Positions 30,501 through 40,487 of a stretch of 64,000 bases of DNA are shown in pieces. This DNA is from CAWJAP01 sp963834365 (GTDB lineage Bacteria; Acidobacteriota; Vicinamibacteria; Vicinamibacterales; Vicinamibacteraceae). Every line of letters begins with the position of its first letter. Position 1 is the stretch's first letter. A program made the translations under genes and the position numbers. The DNA lies in the NCBI GenBank assembly GCA_963834365.1, contig CAWIBS010000032.1:62001-126000 (forward strand), written 5' to 3'. The notes beneath the pieces are model-generated. The model ran no database searches, was not told where the DNA came from, and was given only the letters and a program-made list of their open reading frames with translations.

Positions 30501-30559
30501 ACGAGATTCAGTGGGTGCCGCCGCGCCGCGCGTTCCTCGGCGTGCGGGTGAAGTTCTAA
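27556..30559 (+). CDS. TonB-dependent receptor with EF-hand-like loop (one frameshift)
   Basis: About 1,000 residues. ATG 27556 is preceded by GAGGAGG. Signal peptide (GLLAAGSPAFAQ), carboxypeptidase-regulatory-like domain (SVVVVVADQDGGLLPGVTVTA), plug (YYFDGINVTDP, VITGGIPAEYAGSAG) and barrel ending with FLGVRVKF. The frame breaks near 28920 (RGSMQV to NWGQHTFKGG); one base removed restores it. At 29177-29212 the barrel contains DTNGDGTISSAE, a complete 12-position EF-hand calcium loop. Such receptors take up oligomeric or siderophore-like substrates through the outer membrane with TonB energy; this one's ligand is unknown. Confidence 0.9.
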
Positions 30560-30948
30560 AGCGATCGGGGCGCGGCTGTGCGCCGCGTCTCGATCGGGGG
30601 CTACGGGCTACAGGCTACGGGCCTGAACAAAGCGGCCGTGGGTGCGCCAAGGAGCCCACGGCCGTTCCACGTACGCTCCTCGAGACCAAAGACCAAAGTG
30701 AGCTTCCAATGCCCGCCGGACCTAAAGGTCCGGCCTACCGGTGAGGCCGCGGCAAGATCGGTAGGGCGGGGCTTCAGCCGCGCCGACCGGGACCAAAGAC
30801 CAAAGACCGAAGACCAAAGACGCGGACCTTCAGGAAGATCTCTGCAAGCCCTGTAGCCAGCAGCCCGTAGCCCGCAGCCCGTAGTCTGTTGACCAATCGG
30901 TCTGACCCACCGTTGACGATCGACACCAGGCACGGATAGCGTGGTGTC
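30560..30948. other. Intergenic region with heptamer arrays and palindromes
   Basis: 389 bases without a gene. It contains GGCTACGGGCTACAGG-type arrays (30598-30625 and 30850-30890), GACCAAA heptamers (30686-30700 and 30790-30822), palindrome CCGGACCT-AA-AGGTCCGG (30716-30733) and a degenerate GCGGGGCTTCAGCC copy near 30767. Confidence 0.75.
30913..30940 (+). promoter_or_regulatory. Possible promoter of the FtsX-type permease gene
   Basis: TTGACG (30913-30918) and GATAGC (30935-30940), 16 bases apart. The expected transcription start is at or next to the GTG at 30949, which would make the message leaderless. Confidence 0.4.
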
Positions 30949-33426
30949 GTGATCCTTCGTCTCCGGGCGGTCGGGCTCGCGCTCGTCGATGCGGCGCACC
31001 AGGATCTCCGCCATGCGCTGCGGATGCTGCGGCGCCAGCCAGGCCTCACCATCGCCGTCGCCCTCACGCTCGGCGCCGGCATCGGGGTGACGACCGCCAT
31101 CTTCAGCCTCGTGCACGCCGTGCTGCTGCGGCCGTTCCCCTACCCGGAACCGGAGCGGCTCGTGCGCGTCTATTCGGGCCGGGTCGGGAGTCCCGCGCAG
31201 CGCGGCGGGCTGTCGGTGCTCGACCTCGAGGCCATGCGCGAGCGCGCCGGCGCCTTTTCCACTGTCGCCGGCTGCGTCATGTTCGACACGAACCTCGCCG
31301 GCGATCGCCCCGGCGAGGCTGTGAAGATCGCGTGGGTGACGCCGGGGCTCTTCGAGGTCACCGGTGTCGCGCCGATCCTCGGCCGCAGCTTCGTGCCCGA
31401 CGACGATCGGCTGGGCGGCGACAACAACAAGGTCGTGCTCGGCTATCACGTGTGGCGCAACCACTTCGGCGGCGACCCGGCCATCGTCGGCAAGCAGGTG
31501 CGGATACGCCTCATGTCGTACACGATCGTCGGAGTGATGCCCGCGGGCTATCGCTACCCCTCCCGGGCGGACGTCTGGGCGCCGCTCCAGAGCTGGTTGA
31601 ACAAGTTCGACGAGCCCCACCGCCTGCAGTGGTCGTGGCGCGCCACCAACGCCATTGCGCGCCTGGCGCCGGGCATGACCGTGGAGGAAGCCGAGGTACG
31701 GCTTCGGACGCTCGGCGCGCAGATCGAGCGCGAAGAGCCGCAGTCGAATCGCGACCTCACGTATGCCGTGCTGCCGCTGCGCACCGCGGAGGTGGGCGAG
31801 CTTCGTCCGTACCTGCTGCTGTTGAGCGTCGGCGTGGGCTGCGTGCTCCTGATCGCCTGCGCCAACATCGCCAGCCTGCTGCTCGCGCAGGCGATGGCCC
31901 GAAGTCGCGAGTTCGTGCTGCGTGCGGCCATCGGCGCCGGCCGCGGCCGCGTCGTGTGCCAGCTGTTGACCGAAAGTCTCGTGCTGGCCGCGATCGGTGG
32001 CGTGCTGGGCCTCGCGTTCGCGCTGGCGGGGACGCGTGCGCTTGCCGCCCTGTTGCCGGTCGATCGGCCGGCGTGGATCGCGATCGACGTGAGCTGGCCG
32101 GTGCTGATGTTCGGCCTCGCGGCAACGGGGATCACGGGCCTGCTGGTCGGGCTCGCGCCGGCGCTCGAGGCCACACGCCAGGATCTGCACGGTGCGCTGA
32201 GGCAAGGGACCGGGGGGAGCGCGCCGACCGGACGCCTGCGCAAGGTGCTGGTCGCCTCCGAAGTCGCGCTCTCGATGGTGCTGCTCGTGGTGTCAGGCCT
32301 CATGCTGAAGGCCTTCCTGCTCCTGTACACGTCCGAGCCCGGCTTCGATCCCAGGAACCTGCTGACGGCCTTCATCTCGCCCCACCGGGTCGGGACCGAC
32401 GAGGAGCTCACCCACGCCTACTGGCAGATTTACAGCCGCACGCTCGAGAAGCTGTCGTCGACACCCGGCATCGTGGCGGCAGCCGGGGCGACCACGTTGC
32501 CGTACGCCTTCGACGATTCCGAGCGGCCGCGCGGGCGGTTGACGGTGCGGCGAGGGAGCGATGGCGAGCCCGCTCGCATTCCAGCATGGACGTCCACTGT
32601 GAGCCCGGGCTACTTCGGCGCGATGGGCATCCCGATGTTCGAGGGTCGGGACTTCACTGAAGCGGATACCTACGAGCGCGAATGCGTCGCCATCATCAGC
32701 CGGCGCGCCGCCGACCGCGTGTGGAAGGGCGCACCTGCGCTCGGCGACTCGGCCCAGTTCGGATGGGGCGGCGGCAGCGCACCCTGGTGCCGCGTGATCG
32801 GCATCGTCGGCAACGTTCGTTACCGCGGGTCGGACGATGACCAGGGAATCGAGGTGTATTTCTCGTATCGACAGCGCGAGGCCGGGTCGTTCTATTTCGT
32901 GGCGAAGACACGCGGCAGCCCGATGCAGTTCGGCGGTGCGATCCGCAGCGCCGTCACGGCCGGCGATCGGGAGACAGGCGTCATCGCGATGAGCTCCATG
33001 GAGGCCCTGATGGGCGAGTCGCTCTGGCGGCGCCGCCTCTGGGGTGTCCTCCTCGGCGCGTACGCGCTGCTCGCGCTGGTGCTGGCGGCCGTGGGGCTGT
33101 ACGGCGTGCTGGCTCACACGGTTCGCCGCCGCACACGCGAGGTAGGCATCCGCGTGGCCCTCGGCGCCGGCCGATGGGACACGATCGCTCTCGTATGCCG
33201 CGAGGCCGCCGTGCTCGTCGGCATTGGCGGGGCGATTGGGTTGGTGGCCGCCGCGCTCGCCGCGAGGGCGATGGCCGCGATGCTGTACCGTGTTCCCCCG
33301 CACGACCTGAGCGTGTTCGTGGCTACGCCACTCGTGCTCGCCATCGTCGCCGCGGTTGCGTGCGCGCTGCCGGCCCGCCGCGCCGCCAGCATCGATCCCG
33401 CCGTGGCGCTGCGCAACGATCAGTAG
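30949..33426 (+). CDS. MacB/FtsX-type ABC permease (ADOP class)
   Basis: An 825-residue paralogue of the permease at 24269-26695: DLRHALRMLRRQPGLTIAVALTLGAGIG at the N-terminus (ADOP signature), two periplasmic core domains, the central bundle around VGCVLLIACANIASLLLAQ and C-terminal RTREVGIRVALGAGRWDTIAL. A GTG start at 30949 is used; an internal start nearer the signature is possible. No ATP-binding subunit is adjacent. It lies downstream of the second TonB receptor but is separated from it by a repeat-filled gap with its own possible promoter. Confidence 0.87.
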   Translation: MILRLRAVGLALVDAAHQDLRHALRMLRRQPGLTIAVALTLGAGIGVTTAIFSLVHAVLLRPFPYPEPERLVRVYSGRVGSPAQRGGLSVLDLEAMRERAGAFSTVAGCVMFDTNLAGDRPGEAVKIAWVTPGLFEVTGVAPILGRSFVPDDDRLGGDNNKVVLGYHVWRNHFGGDPAIVGKQVRIRLMSYTIVGVMPAGYRYPSRADVWAPLQSWLNKFDEPHRLQWSWRATNAIARLAPGMTVEEAEVRLRTLGAQIEREEPQSNRDLTYAVLPLRTAEVGELRPYLLLLSVGVGCVLLIACANIASLLLAQAMARSREFVLRAAIGAGRGRVVCQLLTESLVLAAIGGVLGLAFALAGTRALAALLPVDRPAWIAIDVSWPVLMFGLAATGITGLLVGLAPALEATRQDLHGALRQGTGGSAPTGRLRKVLVASEVALSMVLLVVSGLMLKAFLLLYTSEPGFDPRNLLTAFISPHRVGTDEELTHAYWQIYSRTLEKLSSTPGIVAAAGATTLPYAFDDSERPRGRLTVRRGSDGEPARIPAWTSTVSPGYFGAMGIPMFEGRDFTEADTYERECVAIISRRAADRVWKGAPALGDSAQFGWGGGSAPWCRVIGIVGNVRYRGSDDDQGIEVYFSYRQREAGSFYFVAKTRGSPMQFGGAIRSAVTAGDRETGVIAMSSMEALMGESLWRRRLWGVLLGAYALLALVLAAVGLYGVLAHTVRRRTREVGIRVALGAGRWDTIALVCREAAVLVGIGGAIGLVAAALAARAMAAMLYRVPPHDLSVFVATPLVLAIVAAVACALPARRAASIDPAVALRNDQ

Positions 33427-33611
33427 GACCGTCGATCACGGTACAGGCGCGGGCTGAAGCCCCGCCCTCCTGCGGATGGCTGCACATCTCGGACTGTCGC
33501 AGGAGGGCGTCGGCTCTCAGCCGCGCCGACGTCGGCCTGCAGCCCGTAGCCTGTAGCCCGTAGCCAATCAGCTAACATGAGGATCGCGCCTGCGTCTCCG
33601 GACGCGATTCC
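33427..33611. repeat. Palindrome and heptamer repeats
   Basis: 185 bases: a near-perfect palindrome GGCGCGGGCTGAAGCCCCGCC (about 33446-33466) with the flank CCTCCTGCGGA, a degenerate copy near 33497-33530, and GTAGCCT/GTAGCCC heptamers at 33545-33570. Confidence 0.8.
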
Positions 33612-35438
33612 ATGCGGCTGTCCCGGTTCGTCGCTGCTTTGATGCTGCTCGCCATGCTCACCGCCTGCGGCGGTGGGGAAGGCGGCACCGCTCCCAACCC
33701 ATCGCCGTCGCCAAGCCCCGGCCCTGCGCCGGTGCAGAACCCGTGCGTGGCCGCGCTGGCGCAGGACGAGGACCGCGCCCGGGCAGACCGGGTGGCGCCC
33801 GATCTGTCGAAAACCGCTGGCGGCTTGGGCTCGGATGAACGCGACGTTGGCGACGCGCTCTGGCTGAACGCGCTCGGCGCGACCAGCCAGCGACCTGCTC
33901 AGGCCGCGGCTGGCGACCCCCGGCCCGCGGTCACCGCCGACATTGGACAGATCGCGGTGCTCGAGGACGACGGCACGCTGCTGTTGCCGCAGAACGCTTT
34001 CGACCTGCGATCGGCAGGCCTCAGGTTCGAGCGCAACGCGGCGGGCGGCTACGACTCGACGTCCATCAGCGCGCAATTCCGGGAGCCCCTCGGCCGTCGC
34101 CTGACGCTTCAGGACGACGATGCGGTCCAGGAGGCGCTGCCGTTCGGCTTTTCGTTCTACGGCCGGTCGCACGCTGCACTGTTCGTCAATTCCGACGGCA
34201 ACCTCACCTTCGAGCAGGCCGACACGGCCTCTTCGGCCCGCGGCTTCGCTCGCCTCCTCGGCGGCCCGCCACGGGTCGCCCCGTTCTTTGCCGACATCGA
34301 TCCGTCGGCGGGGGGACGCGTGTTCGTGGCCGCTGGGCCGGACGCGTTCACGGTCACCTGGTGTGGTGTTCGCGGTTTCGATTCCACGCAGACGATGACC
34401 GTCCAGGCGACGCTGTTGTCGTCGGGTCCGATCGAAGTGCGCTTCGGCAGCACGATCGATCTCACCGAGGGCATCGTGGCGCTGTCGCCGGGACGAACCG
34501 GCGTGTTCGCGCCCGCCGATTTCACCGCGGGCCGGCAGGCCGGCGGCGCAGGCGCCATCGGGGAGCGTTTTGCCAGCGGACCCGAGCTCGACCTCGTCTC
34601 GGTGGCGCGCCGCTTCTACGCGACGCATGGCGACGCGTTCGATCAACTGATCGTGTGGACCGACCGGACCGTGGTCACCGACGCGTTTGCGTTCGAGACG
34701 ACCGTCGCCAACGGCATCCGGGGCCTCGGGCTCGACGAGTTCGACGCCTCCCGCGACTTCGGAAGCGGCGGCGCACTCGCGAGCATGGTGAACATGGACC
34801 GCATCGGCAAGTATCCCGACGACCCGGCCGCCCAGGTCCTCGGCGAGAGCAGCAGTCTTGCCGTGCTCGCGCACGAGACCGCGCACCGGTGGCTGGCGCG
34901 CCTCCTGTTCCGCGACGAGCGCGGCGGGAGCTCCGATCAGCTGCTCGGCCGCCAGCGCGCGCACTGGAGCTTCTTCATGGACTCGGACGCGTCGGTGATG
35001 GAAGGCAACGACATCGAGGATCTGAGAGGCGGTGCGTTCCGGACCATTGCCGCCGCGCAGCGCTACAGCCGGCTGGATCTCTACGCCATGGGGCTGGCCG
35101 CGACCACCGAGGTGTCGCCGTTCTTCTTCGTGGACGCGCCGCTGAACGTCGTGCCGTCGCGCGACCGCGAGTCTCCGCCGCGGGTCGGGACGACCTTCAA
35201 CGGCACGAGACGCGATGTCCTCATCCAGGACGTCATCGACGCGCTCGGTCCGCGCCAGCCCTCGTCGGCTGAATCGCCGCGCCTGCACCGGCAGGCCTTC
35301 GTCTTCGTCGTCGGCCGCGGTGTGACCCCATCGTCGGGCGATCTGGCCAGGCTCGAGCGCCTCCGCCGCGAGTGGGAGCCGTACTTCCGCCAGGCCACCG
35401 AGGGCCGGATGCAGGTGAGGACGACGCTCGCACAGTGA
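33612..35438 (+). CDS. Lipoprotein with NIDO-like region and HETAH metalloprotease-type motif
   Basis: A 608-residue lipoprotein (lipobox MLTAC, Cys19, then a Gly/Pro/Ser-rich linker). Residues ~170-300 resemble a nidogen-type extracellular domain (FGFSFYGRSHAALFVNSDGN). The second half carries His421-Glu-Thr-Ala-His425 (VLAHETAHRWLARLLF), an HExxH zinc-binding motif, followed by HWSFFMDSDASVMEG and YSRLDLYAMGL, which may supply the third ligand. It is probably a surface-anchored zinc peptidase; the family could not be named. No operon partner. Confidence 0.72.
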   Translation: MRLSRFVAALMLLAMLTACGGGEGGTAPNPSPSPSPGPAPVQNPCVAALAQDEDRARADRVAPDLSKTAGGLGSDERDVGDALWLNALGATSQRPAQAAAGDPRPAVTADIGQIAVLEDDGTLLLPQNAFDLRSAGLRFERNAAGGYDSTSISAQFREPLGRRLTLQDDDAVQEALPFGFSFYGRSHAALFVNSDGNLTFEQADTASSARGFARLLGGPPRVAPFFADIDPSAGGRVFVAAGPDAFTVTWCGVRGFDSTQTMTVQATLLSSGPIEVRFGSTIDLTEGIVALSPGRTGVFAPADFTAGRQAGGAGAIGERFASGPELDLVSVARRFYATHGDAFDQLIVWTDRTVVTDAFAFETTVANGIRGLGLDEFDASRDFGSGGALASMVNMDRIGKYPDDPAAQVLGESSSLAVLAHETAHRWLARLLFRDERGGSSDQLLGRQRAHWSFFMDSDASVMEGNDIEDLRGGAFRTIAAAQRYSRLDLYAMGLAATTEVSPFFFVDAPLNVVPSRDRESPPRVGTTFNGTRRDVLIQDVIDALGPRQPSSAESPRLHRQAFVFVVGRGVTPSSGDLARLERLRREWEPYFRQATEGRMQVRTTLAQ

Positions 35439-35539
35439 CCAACTACGACCAACGACCAACGACCAACTACCAACGATGAACTACGAACTACCAAGCTGGT
35501 ACCTGGTAGCTCGTAGCTGGTAGCTGTGGTGCGCGTCGC
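35439..35539. repeat. Heptamer arrays (GACCAAC and GTAGCTG units)
   Basis: The convergent gap is filled with GACCAAC/AACTACC copies (35437-35490) and then TAGCTGG/TAGCTCG copies (35497-35526). No terminator-like hairpin with a T tract was seen. Confidence 0.8.
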
Positions 35540-36088
35540 TCACTGCACCGACGTGCTGGCCAACACCACCGCTGGCGCGCCGGGGCGCTGGGCCTGCTCG
35601 ACCTCACGCCTGGCGCGCAGGCCGGCCTTGCGCGCGCGTTCGGTCTCGTAGCCTTCGGCGGAGGACACCCAGTGTGCGCGTCCGGTGCGGACACCGGCGC
35701 GCAGATCGACGCCCTCGATCTGCTCGAGCACGTGCTCGAGCTCGTGCGGCAAATCCTCGGCGACGAATCGCGTATCGCTCAGGATCACCGATGCGTAGAC
35801 CATGCGGCCCTCGGTCCGCCCGATCTTCGACATCGCGCGCGCTGCGTGGATGCGCAGTGGCGAGACGCCGACCGCGACGATCGCACCGGCGTCGCCGATC
35901 TTCAGGCACTGCAGGCGGAATGTCGGCGAATAGGCCCAGAGCTCCCTCACTTGCCGGGCGATCAGCTTCGGGAAGCCGAGCCGGCACGGCAACTCGGGCG
36001 GGGTCGTCATCACGACCGCGCCGGGCTCCTCGCGCGGAGCGGTCGGGGTCGTCGTCAGCAGCATGGTGGCGAGCAGGATGGGGAGCAT
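35540..36088 (-). CDS. Exported hypothetical protein with HELEH motif
   Basis: A 182-residue protein. The start at 36088 (MLPILLATMLLTT) gives a signal peptide; the longer frame adds 18 unlikely residues. A single conserved-looking block DLPHELEHVLEQIEGVDL contains His115-Glu-Leu-Glu-His119, an HExxH motif, in front of a basic C-terminal helix. Similar small proteins occur in Acidobacteriota without an assigned function. A zinc-dependent peptidase is possible but a third ligand is not obvious. It is divergent from the third TonB receptor across a 513-base gap. Confidence 0.65.
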   Translation of the reverse strand: MLPILLATMLLTTTPTAPREEPGAVVMTTPPELPCRLGFPKLIARQVRELWAYSPTFRLQCLKIGDAGAIVAVGVSPLRIHAARAMSKIGRTEGRMVYASVILSDTRFVAEDLPHELEHVLEQIEGVDLRAGVRTGRAHWVSSAEGYETERARKAGLRARREVEQAQRPGAPAVVLASTSVQ

Positions 36089-36277
36089 GTCGGGTGGGTG
36101 TCCTTTCGGTCTGATCCAGGAAACGCCCGCGCCACCACGCACTTTCCGGTGGAATTCCCAAATTCAGCCGAAAGCCTCCCGGCCGGCGTTCCCGAGGCGC
36201 TCTCATCCCCGCTGCCGGCGTGTTCGTCACGCCTGGCGCGCCACTCATCGCTCGATGAGGCCTTTATGCAACTCGGT

Positions 36278-36295
36278 GGATCGCAAGTGCGATCC
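36278..36295. promoter_or_regulatory. Perfect 8-bp inverted repeat, candidate operator
   Basis: GGATCGCA-AG-TGCGATCC in the divergent region between the HELEH protein and the TonB receptor. Symmetry and spacing fit a dimeric regulator site; no regulator gene is nearby. Confidence 0.45.
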
Positions 36296-36563
36296 GATGC
36301 GATGGGACCAACGGCGCCGAAACGGTGATCAACCGCGTAGTGCGACGGCCGGCTCGTCTGCAGCAACGCACGCCGCAGCCGCGTGAATTGCGCGCCGCGC
36401 GGAGAAGCACGGTGGGACGAGCGGGAGCGGGAGCGATCCGGCGATCTGGATGCCGCGCGTCCGCCTGTCGCGTGACTCTTCCGCGGCGCGCCGCAAATTC
36501 ACGCGCGATCCGCAAAGATCCCGGGCGCGATCCCGCGTGGCATCTCGCGTGCACCAGCGTGGT

Positions 36564-36588
36564 CGTCTCGCGTCACGCGAGACGTTTT
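36564..36588 (+). terminator. Terminator-like hairpin in the TonB receptor leader
   Basis: CGTCTCGCG-TCA-CGCGAGACG (9-bp perfect arms) followed by TTTT, 3 bases before AAGGAG and 13 bases before the ATG at 36602. It has the form of a Rho-independent terminator or an RBS-masking hairpin. Confidence 0.55.
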
Positions 36589-36601
36589 CGAAGGAGCCTT
36601 C

Positions 36602-39473
36602 ATGACTCGACGCATGCTCATGGCCTGCGCGTCGCTGCTGCTGGCAGCCGACCTGGCCACGGCACAGGGACAACAGACGGGCGCCGTTCAGGGCACGGTG
36701 ACCGACTCGAGCCGGTCCGCCCTGCCCGGCGTGTCGGTGACGGCACGCTCCAGCTCCGTCCAGGGCACACGGGACACCGTGACCGCCGGCGCCGGCGACT
36801 ACGTCCTCCGCGGTCTGCCTCCAGGGTCGTACGAGATCACGTTCGCGCTGAGCGGGTTCACGACCGGCAAGCAGGTGGTGACGGTCAGCCTCGGCCTGCC
36901 GACGCAGCTGGACGTGCAGCTCAGTCCTGCCGGCGTCACCGAGTCGGTCACCGTCGTCGCGCAGACCGACGCCGCGCTCGTCACCCCGGCGGGCAGCGCC
37001 AACTTCTCCGCGACCGAGATCGACACCCTGGCGACCGGCCGGACGATCGCCGCCATCGCCGAGGTCGCGCCCGGGCTGACCGCCAACACGCCCAACGCGT
37101 CGCAGGTCACCATCTCCGGCGCCTTCGCCTATGACAACGTGTTCCTGCTCGACGGCGTGGACATCAACGACAACCTGTTCGGAAGCCCGGACGATCTCTT
37201 CATCGAGGACGCCATCGAGCAGACGCAGGTCATCACCTCGGGCGTGTCCGCCGAGTACGGGCGCTTCTCCGGCGGGGTCATCAACGCGATCACCAAGAGC
37301 GGCGGCAACACCTTCTCGGGCAGCTTCCGCACCGACCTGATCAACCCGTCGTGGCGCGACGAGAACCCGTTCGAGGAGGAGAGCGACACGACACGCCCCG
37401 ACGATCTCGGCAAGACGTTCCAGGCCACCTTCGGCGGTCCCATCCTTCGCGACCGGCTGTGGTTCTTCGGCGCCGGGCGCTGGCAGGACGCGACCGACTC
37501 CGAGCCGCTGCCGCAGACGGGCATCCAGTTCGACCAGGTCGAGGACGGATCGGCGCTACGAGTTCAAGCTCACGGGCACGGTGGCGCGCAACCACACCGT
37601 GCAGGGCAGCTACTTCCGCAACGACCTTCGAACAGGATCGGGTGACGTTCCCGTTCTCGATCGACCCGGCGACGCGTATCCTCGCCGAGACCCCGAGCGA
37701 TCGCATCGTCGCCAACTATCGCGGGGTGTGGCGCCAGAACCTGTTCGCGGAAGGACAGGTCTCGCGCAAGAAGCTCGGGCTTCCGCAACCAGGGCGGGAC
37801 GTCCACCAACATCTTCGATTCGCCCTTCATCACGCTGACGCAGGACCTCGGCCACTACAACGCGCCGTACTTCGACGCCACCGACCCCGAGGATCGCGAC
37901 AACCAGCAGCTCACCGGATCGCTGTCCTGGCTGCTCTCGGGGACCCGCACCGGCAGTCACGACATCAAGGGCGGGGTCGAGCACTTCACGGCCACCAACA
38001 CCGGCGGCAACTCGCAGTCGGCGACCAACTACGTGTTCGACGCCGACTACGTCACCGACATCGAGGGCAATCCGGTGTTCGACGGCAGCGAGCTCATCCC
38101 GATCTTCGTGCCGGGCGAGACGGTGATCGAGAACTGGCTGGCGGTGCGCGGCGCCCAGATCGACATCACGACGACGTCGCTGTACGCGCAGGATCGGTGG
38201 AGCGTCTCACCCCACCTGACGCTCGACCTCGGCATCCGCTACGAGCGCGTCCGCAGCGACGCCACCGGCGGCATCGTCGGCGTCGACACCGACACGGTGG
38301 TGCCGCGCCTCGCCGCCACCTACGATCCGATCGGGAACGGCACGTGGGTGATTCAGGCGACCTACGCCCACTATGGCGGCAAGTACAGCGAGGCGCAGTT
38401 TGCCAACAACACCAACGTCGGCAATCCGAGCCGCACGCTCGGGCTCTACGCCGGCCCCGCCGGACAGGGCACCGACTTCGCACCGGGATTCGATCCGGCC
38501 AACTATCAGATCGTCCAGGGAATCTTTCCGACCGCCAACGTGTTCTTCGAGGACGGGCTGTCGGCGCCGGTCACGAGTGAATTCACGACCTCGGTCGGCG
38601 TGCAGCTGGGTCGCGGCTACCTGAAAGGGACCTTCGTCCACCGCGACGTCTCGAAGTTCGTCGAGGACTTCATCACGCTCGACACCGGCTCGACCGACGT
38701 CGTCTTCGAGGGTGAAGATTTCGGCGAGTTCTCCAACCGCGTCTTCCGCAACTCGGACGCGCCCGAGCGGCGCTACAACGGGCTCGTCTTCCAGGGGCGC
38801 TACCGGCTGACGCCGCAGTGGAACGTCTACGGCAACAGCACGGTGCAGATCACCAACGAAGGGAACTTCGAAGGCGAGGGCACCAACCAGCCGGCCGTGA
38901 GCTCGACCTTCGGGGACTATCCCGAGGCCTTCACCCTCGCTCGACACTTTCCGATCGGGCGGCTGGCGGGTTATCAGCGGCACAAGATGCGGCTGTGGAC
39001 GACCTACGCGTTCGGCTTCGGCGCGTTCGGCACCGTTGACGCGGGCCTTGCCTACCGCTACGACTCGCCGCTCAGCTACAGCCTGCGCGCCGACGGGCTC
39101 TCGCTCACCGACACTCAGGAGGCGCTGCTCGCCGACTACGCGAGCACCACCAGCTCGCAGAACATCTACTTCGGCGGGCGCGGCACCGAGTCGTTCGAGA
39201 ACGGCTCGCACCTGTTCGACCTCGGCCCTCACTTACAGCCTGCCGGTGCTGCGCTCGCTGAAGCCGTATCTGAAGCTCGACATGCGCAACGTCTTCAACA
39301 CCAAGACGCTGATCGGCTACGACACGACCGTCGACGGGGACTTCGACGGCCCGCTCGACTCGCTCGGCCTGCCGACGACGTTCACGCGCGGGCCGAATTT
39401 CGGTGAGGCCAACGACAACGATCACTACCCGCTGCCGCGCGAGTACCGCCTGTCGTTGGGGTTCAGGTTCTGA
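36602..39473 (+). CDS. TonB-dependent receptor, carboxypeptidase-regulatory-like type (four frameshifts)
   Basis: About 957 residues. ATG 36602 is preceded by AAGGAG. Signal peptide (SLLLAADLATAQ), regulatory-like domain (GAVQGTVTDSSRSALPGVSVT), plug (VFLLDGVDINDNLFGS, SAEYGRFSGGVINAITKSG) and a barrel that ends with REYRLSLGFRF. The frame changes near 37556, 37628, 37785 and 39232; each join restores receptor homology (for example VARNHTVQGSYFRNDL, then DRVTFPFSIDPATRIL). Substrate unknown. It stands alone, divergent from the HELEH gene. Confidence 0.87.
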
Positions 39474-39634
39474 AAGGAGCTGCACCGGCGCGGCTGAAGC
39501 CGCGCCCTACCGGTGCCGCGCCCTGACGCCGGACCTACGGGTACCGGTGCCGCGGTAGTGCGGGGCTTCAGCCCCGCCGCGGTTCCGGTTCCGCAGGAGG
39601 GCGGGGCTTCAGCCCCGCCGACCGGGCCTGATCG
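39474..39634. repeat. Cluster of three palindromes
   Basis: GGCGCGGCT-GA-AGCCGCGCC (39487-39506), GCGGGGCT-TC-AGCCCCGC (about 39560-39577) and GGCGGGGCT-TC-AGCCCCGCC (39600-39619), with ACCGGTRCCGC spacers. The region separates the convergent TonB receptor and zinc peptidase genes. Confidence 0.85.
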
Positions 39635-40487
39635 CTACGAGCCCGACCCGAACGTGTCGCACGCGTCCACGCGGCCGCTCTCGAGCCCCCGCCGCAGCCA
39701 CTGCACGCGCTGCTCGGACGAGCCGTGGGTGAAGCTCTCGGGCGAGACCTGTCCGCGTCCCCGCTGCTGCAGGCGGTCGTCGCCGATGGCCGCCGCGGCG
39801 CGCATGCCTTCCTCGACGTCCCCCGGCTCCATCAACCGTTGTGAGTGGTGGCCCCAGACGCCCGCGAGACAGTCGGCCTGGAGCTCGAGCCGCACCGAGA
39901 GCTGGTTGCCCTGCGTCTCGCTCGATTGCCGCTGCATCTGCGACACCCGATCGGTCAGCCCGAGGAGGTTCTGGACGTGATGTCCGACTTCGTGGGCGAT
40001 GACGTAGCCCTGAGCGAAATCACCCGGGGCGCCAAATCGCCGATCGAGCTCCGCGAAGAAGCTGAGGTCGATGTAGACCCGTGAATCACCGGGGCAATAG
40101 AACGGTCCGACCGCCGATGAGCCTCGTTCCGCAGGCCGACTCAACGGCTCCGGTGAACAGTATCAACCTCGGCTTGACGTACTGACGGTTCAACTGCTGC
40201 GGAAAGACCTGTTCCCACGCTTCCTCGGTGCTGCCCACCACCCTTCGCATGTACTCGCTGGCCTGGTCGGGCTCACCCGAAGGCGTCGCGGGCCCGGCCT
40301 GGGGGCCGACCTCCGTTGGCACGGCCTGCGTGAGGAGCGCGAGCGGATCACCGCCGACCATGTAGGTCAGCAGCATGAGCAGCAGGAGTCCGCCAATGCC
40401 CATGCCGCCCGCGCGCATGCCGACCCCGGTGCGCTGCCCCCGCAAGTCATCGACGTTGTCGCTTCGCCGAGCTTCGCCCCATCGCAT
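39635..40487 (-). CDS. ypfJ: YpfJ/KPN_02809-type neutral zinc metallopeptidase (one frameshift)
   Basis: About 284 residues. The start at 40487 (MRWGEARRSDNVDDLRG) is the characteristic N-terminus of this family. It is followed by one membrane helix (GMGIGGLLLLMLLTYMVGG), then VVGSTEEAWEQVFP and, after a frame change near 40125, GPFYCPGDSRVYIDLSFF, VIAHEVGHHVQNLLG (HExxH zinc site) and LELQADCLAGVWGHH. The family is annotated as putative neutral zinc metallopeptidase, with no established substrate. Confidence 0.9.

Larger units (their letters stand above)
36089..36601. other. Divergent regulatory region, 513 bases
   Basis: No gene is apparent. It contains the palindrome GGATCGCA-AG-TGCGATCC (36278-36295), a smaller one TCATCG-CT-CGATGA (36245-36258) and the hairpin at 36564-36588 next to the receptor start. 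Confidence 0.6.
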
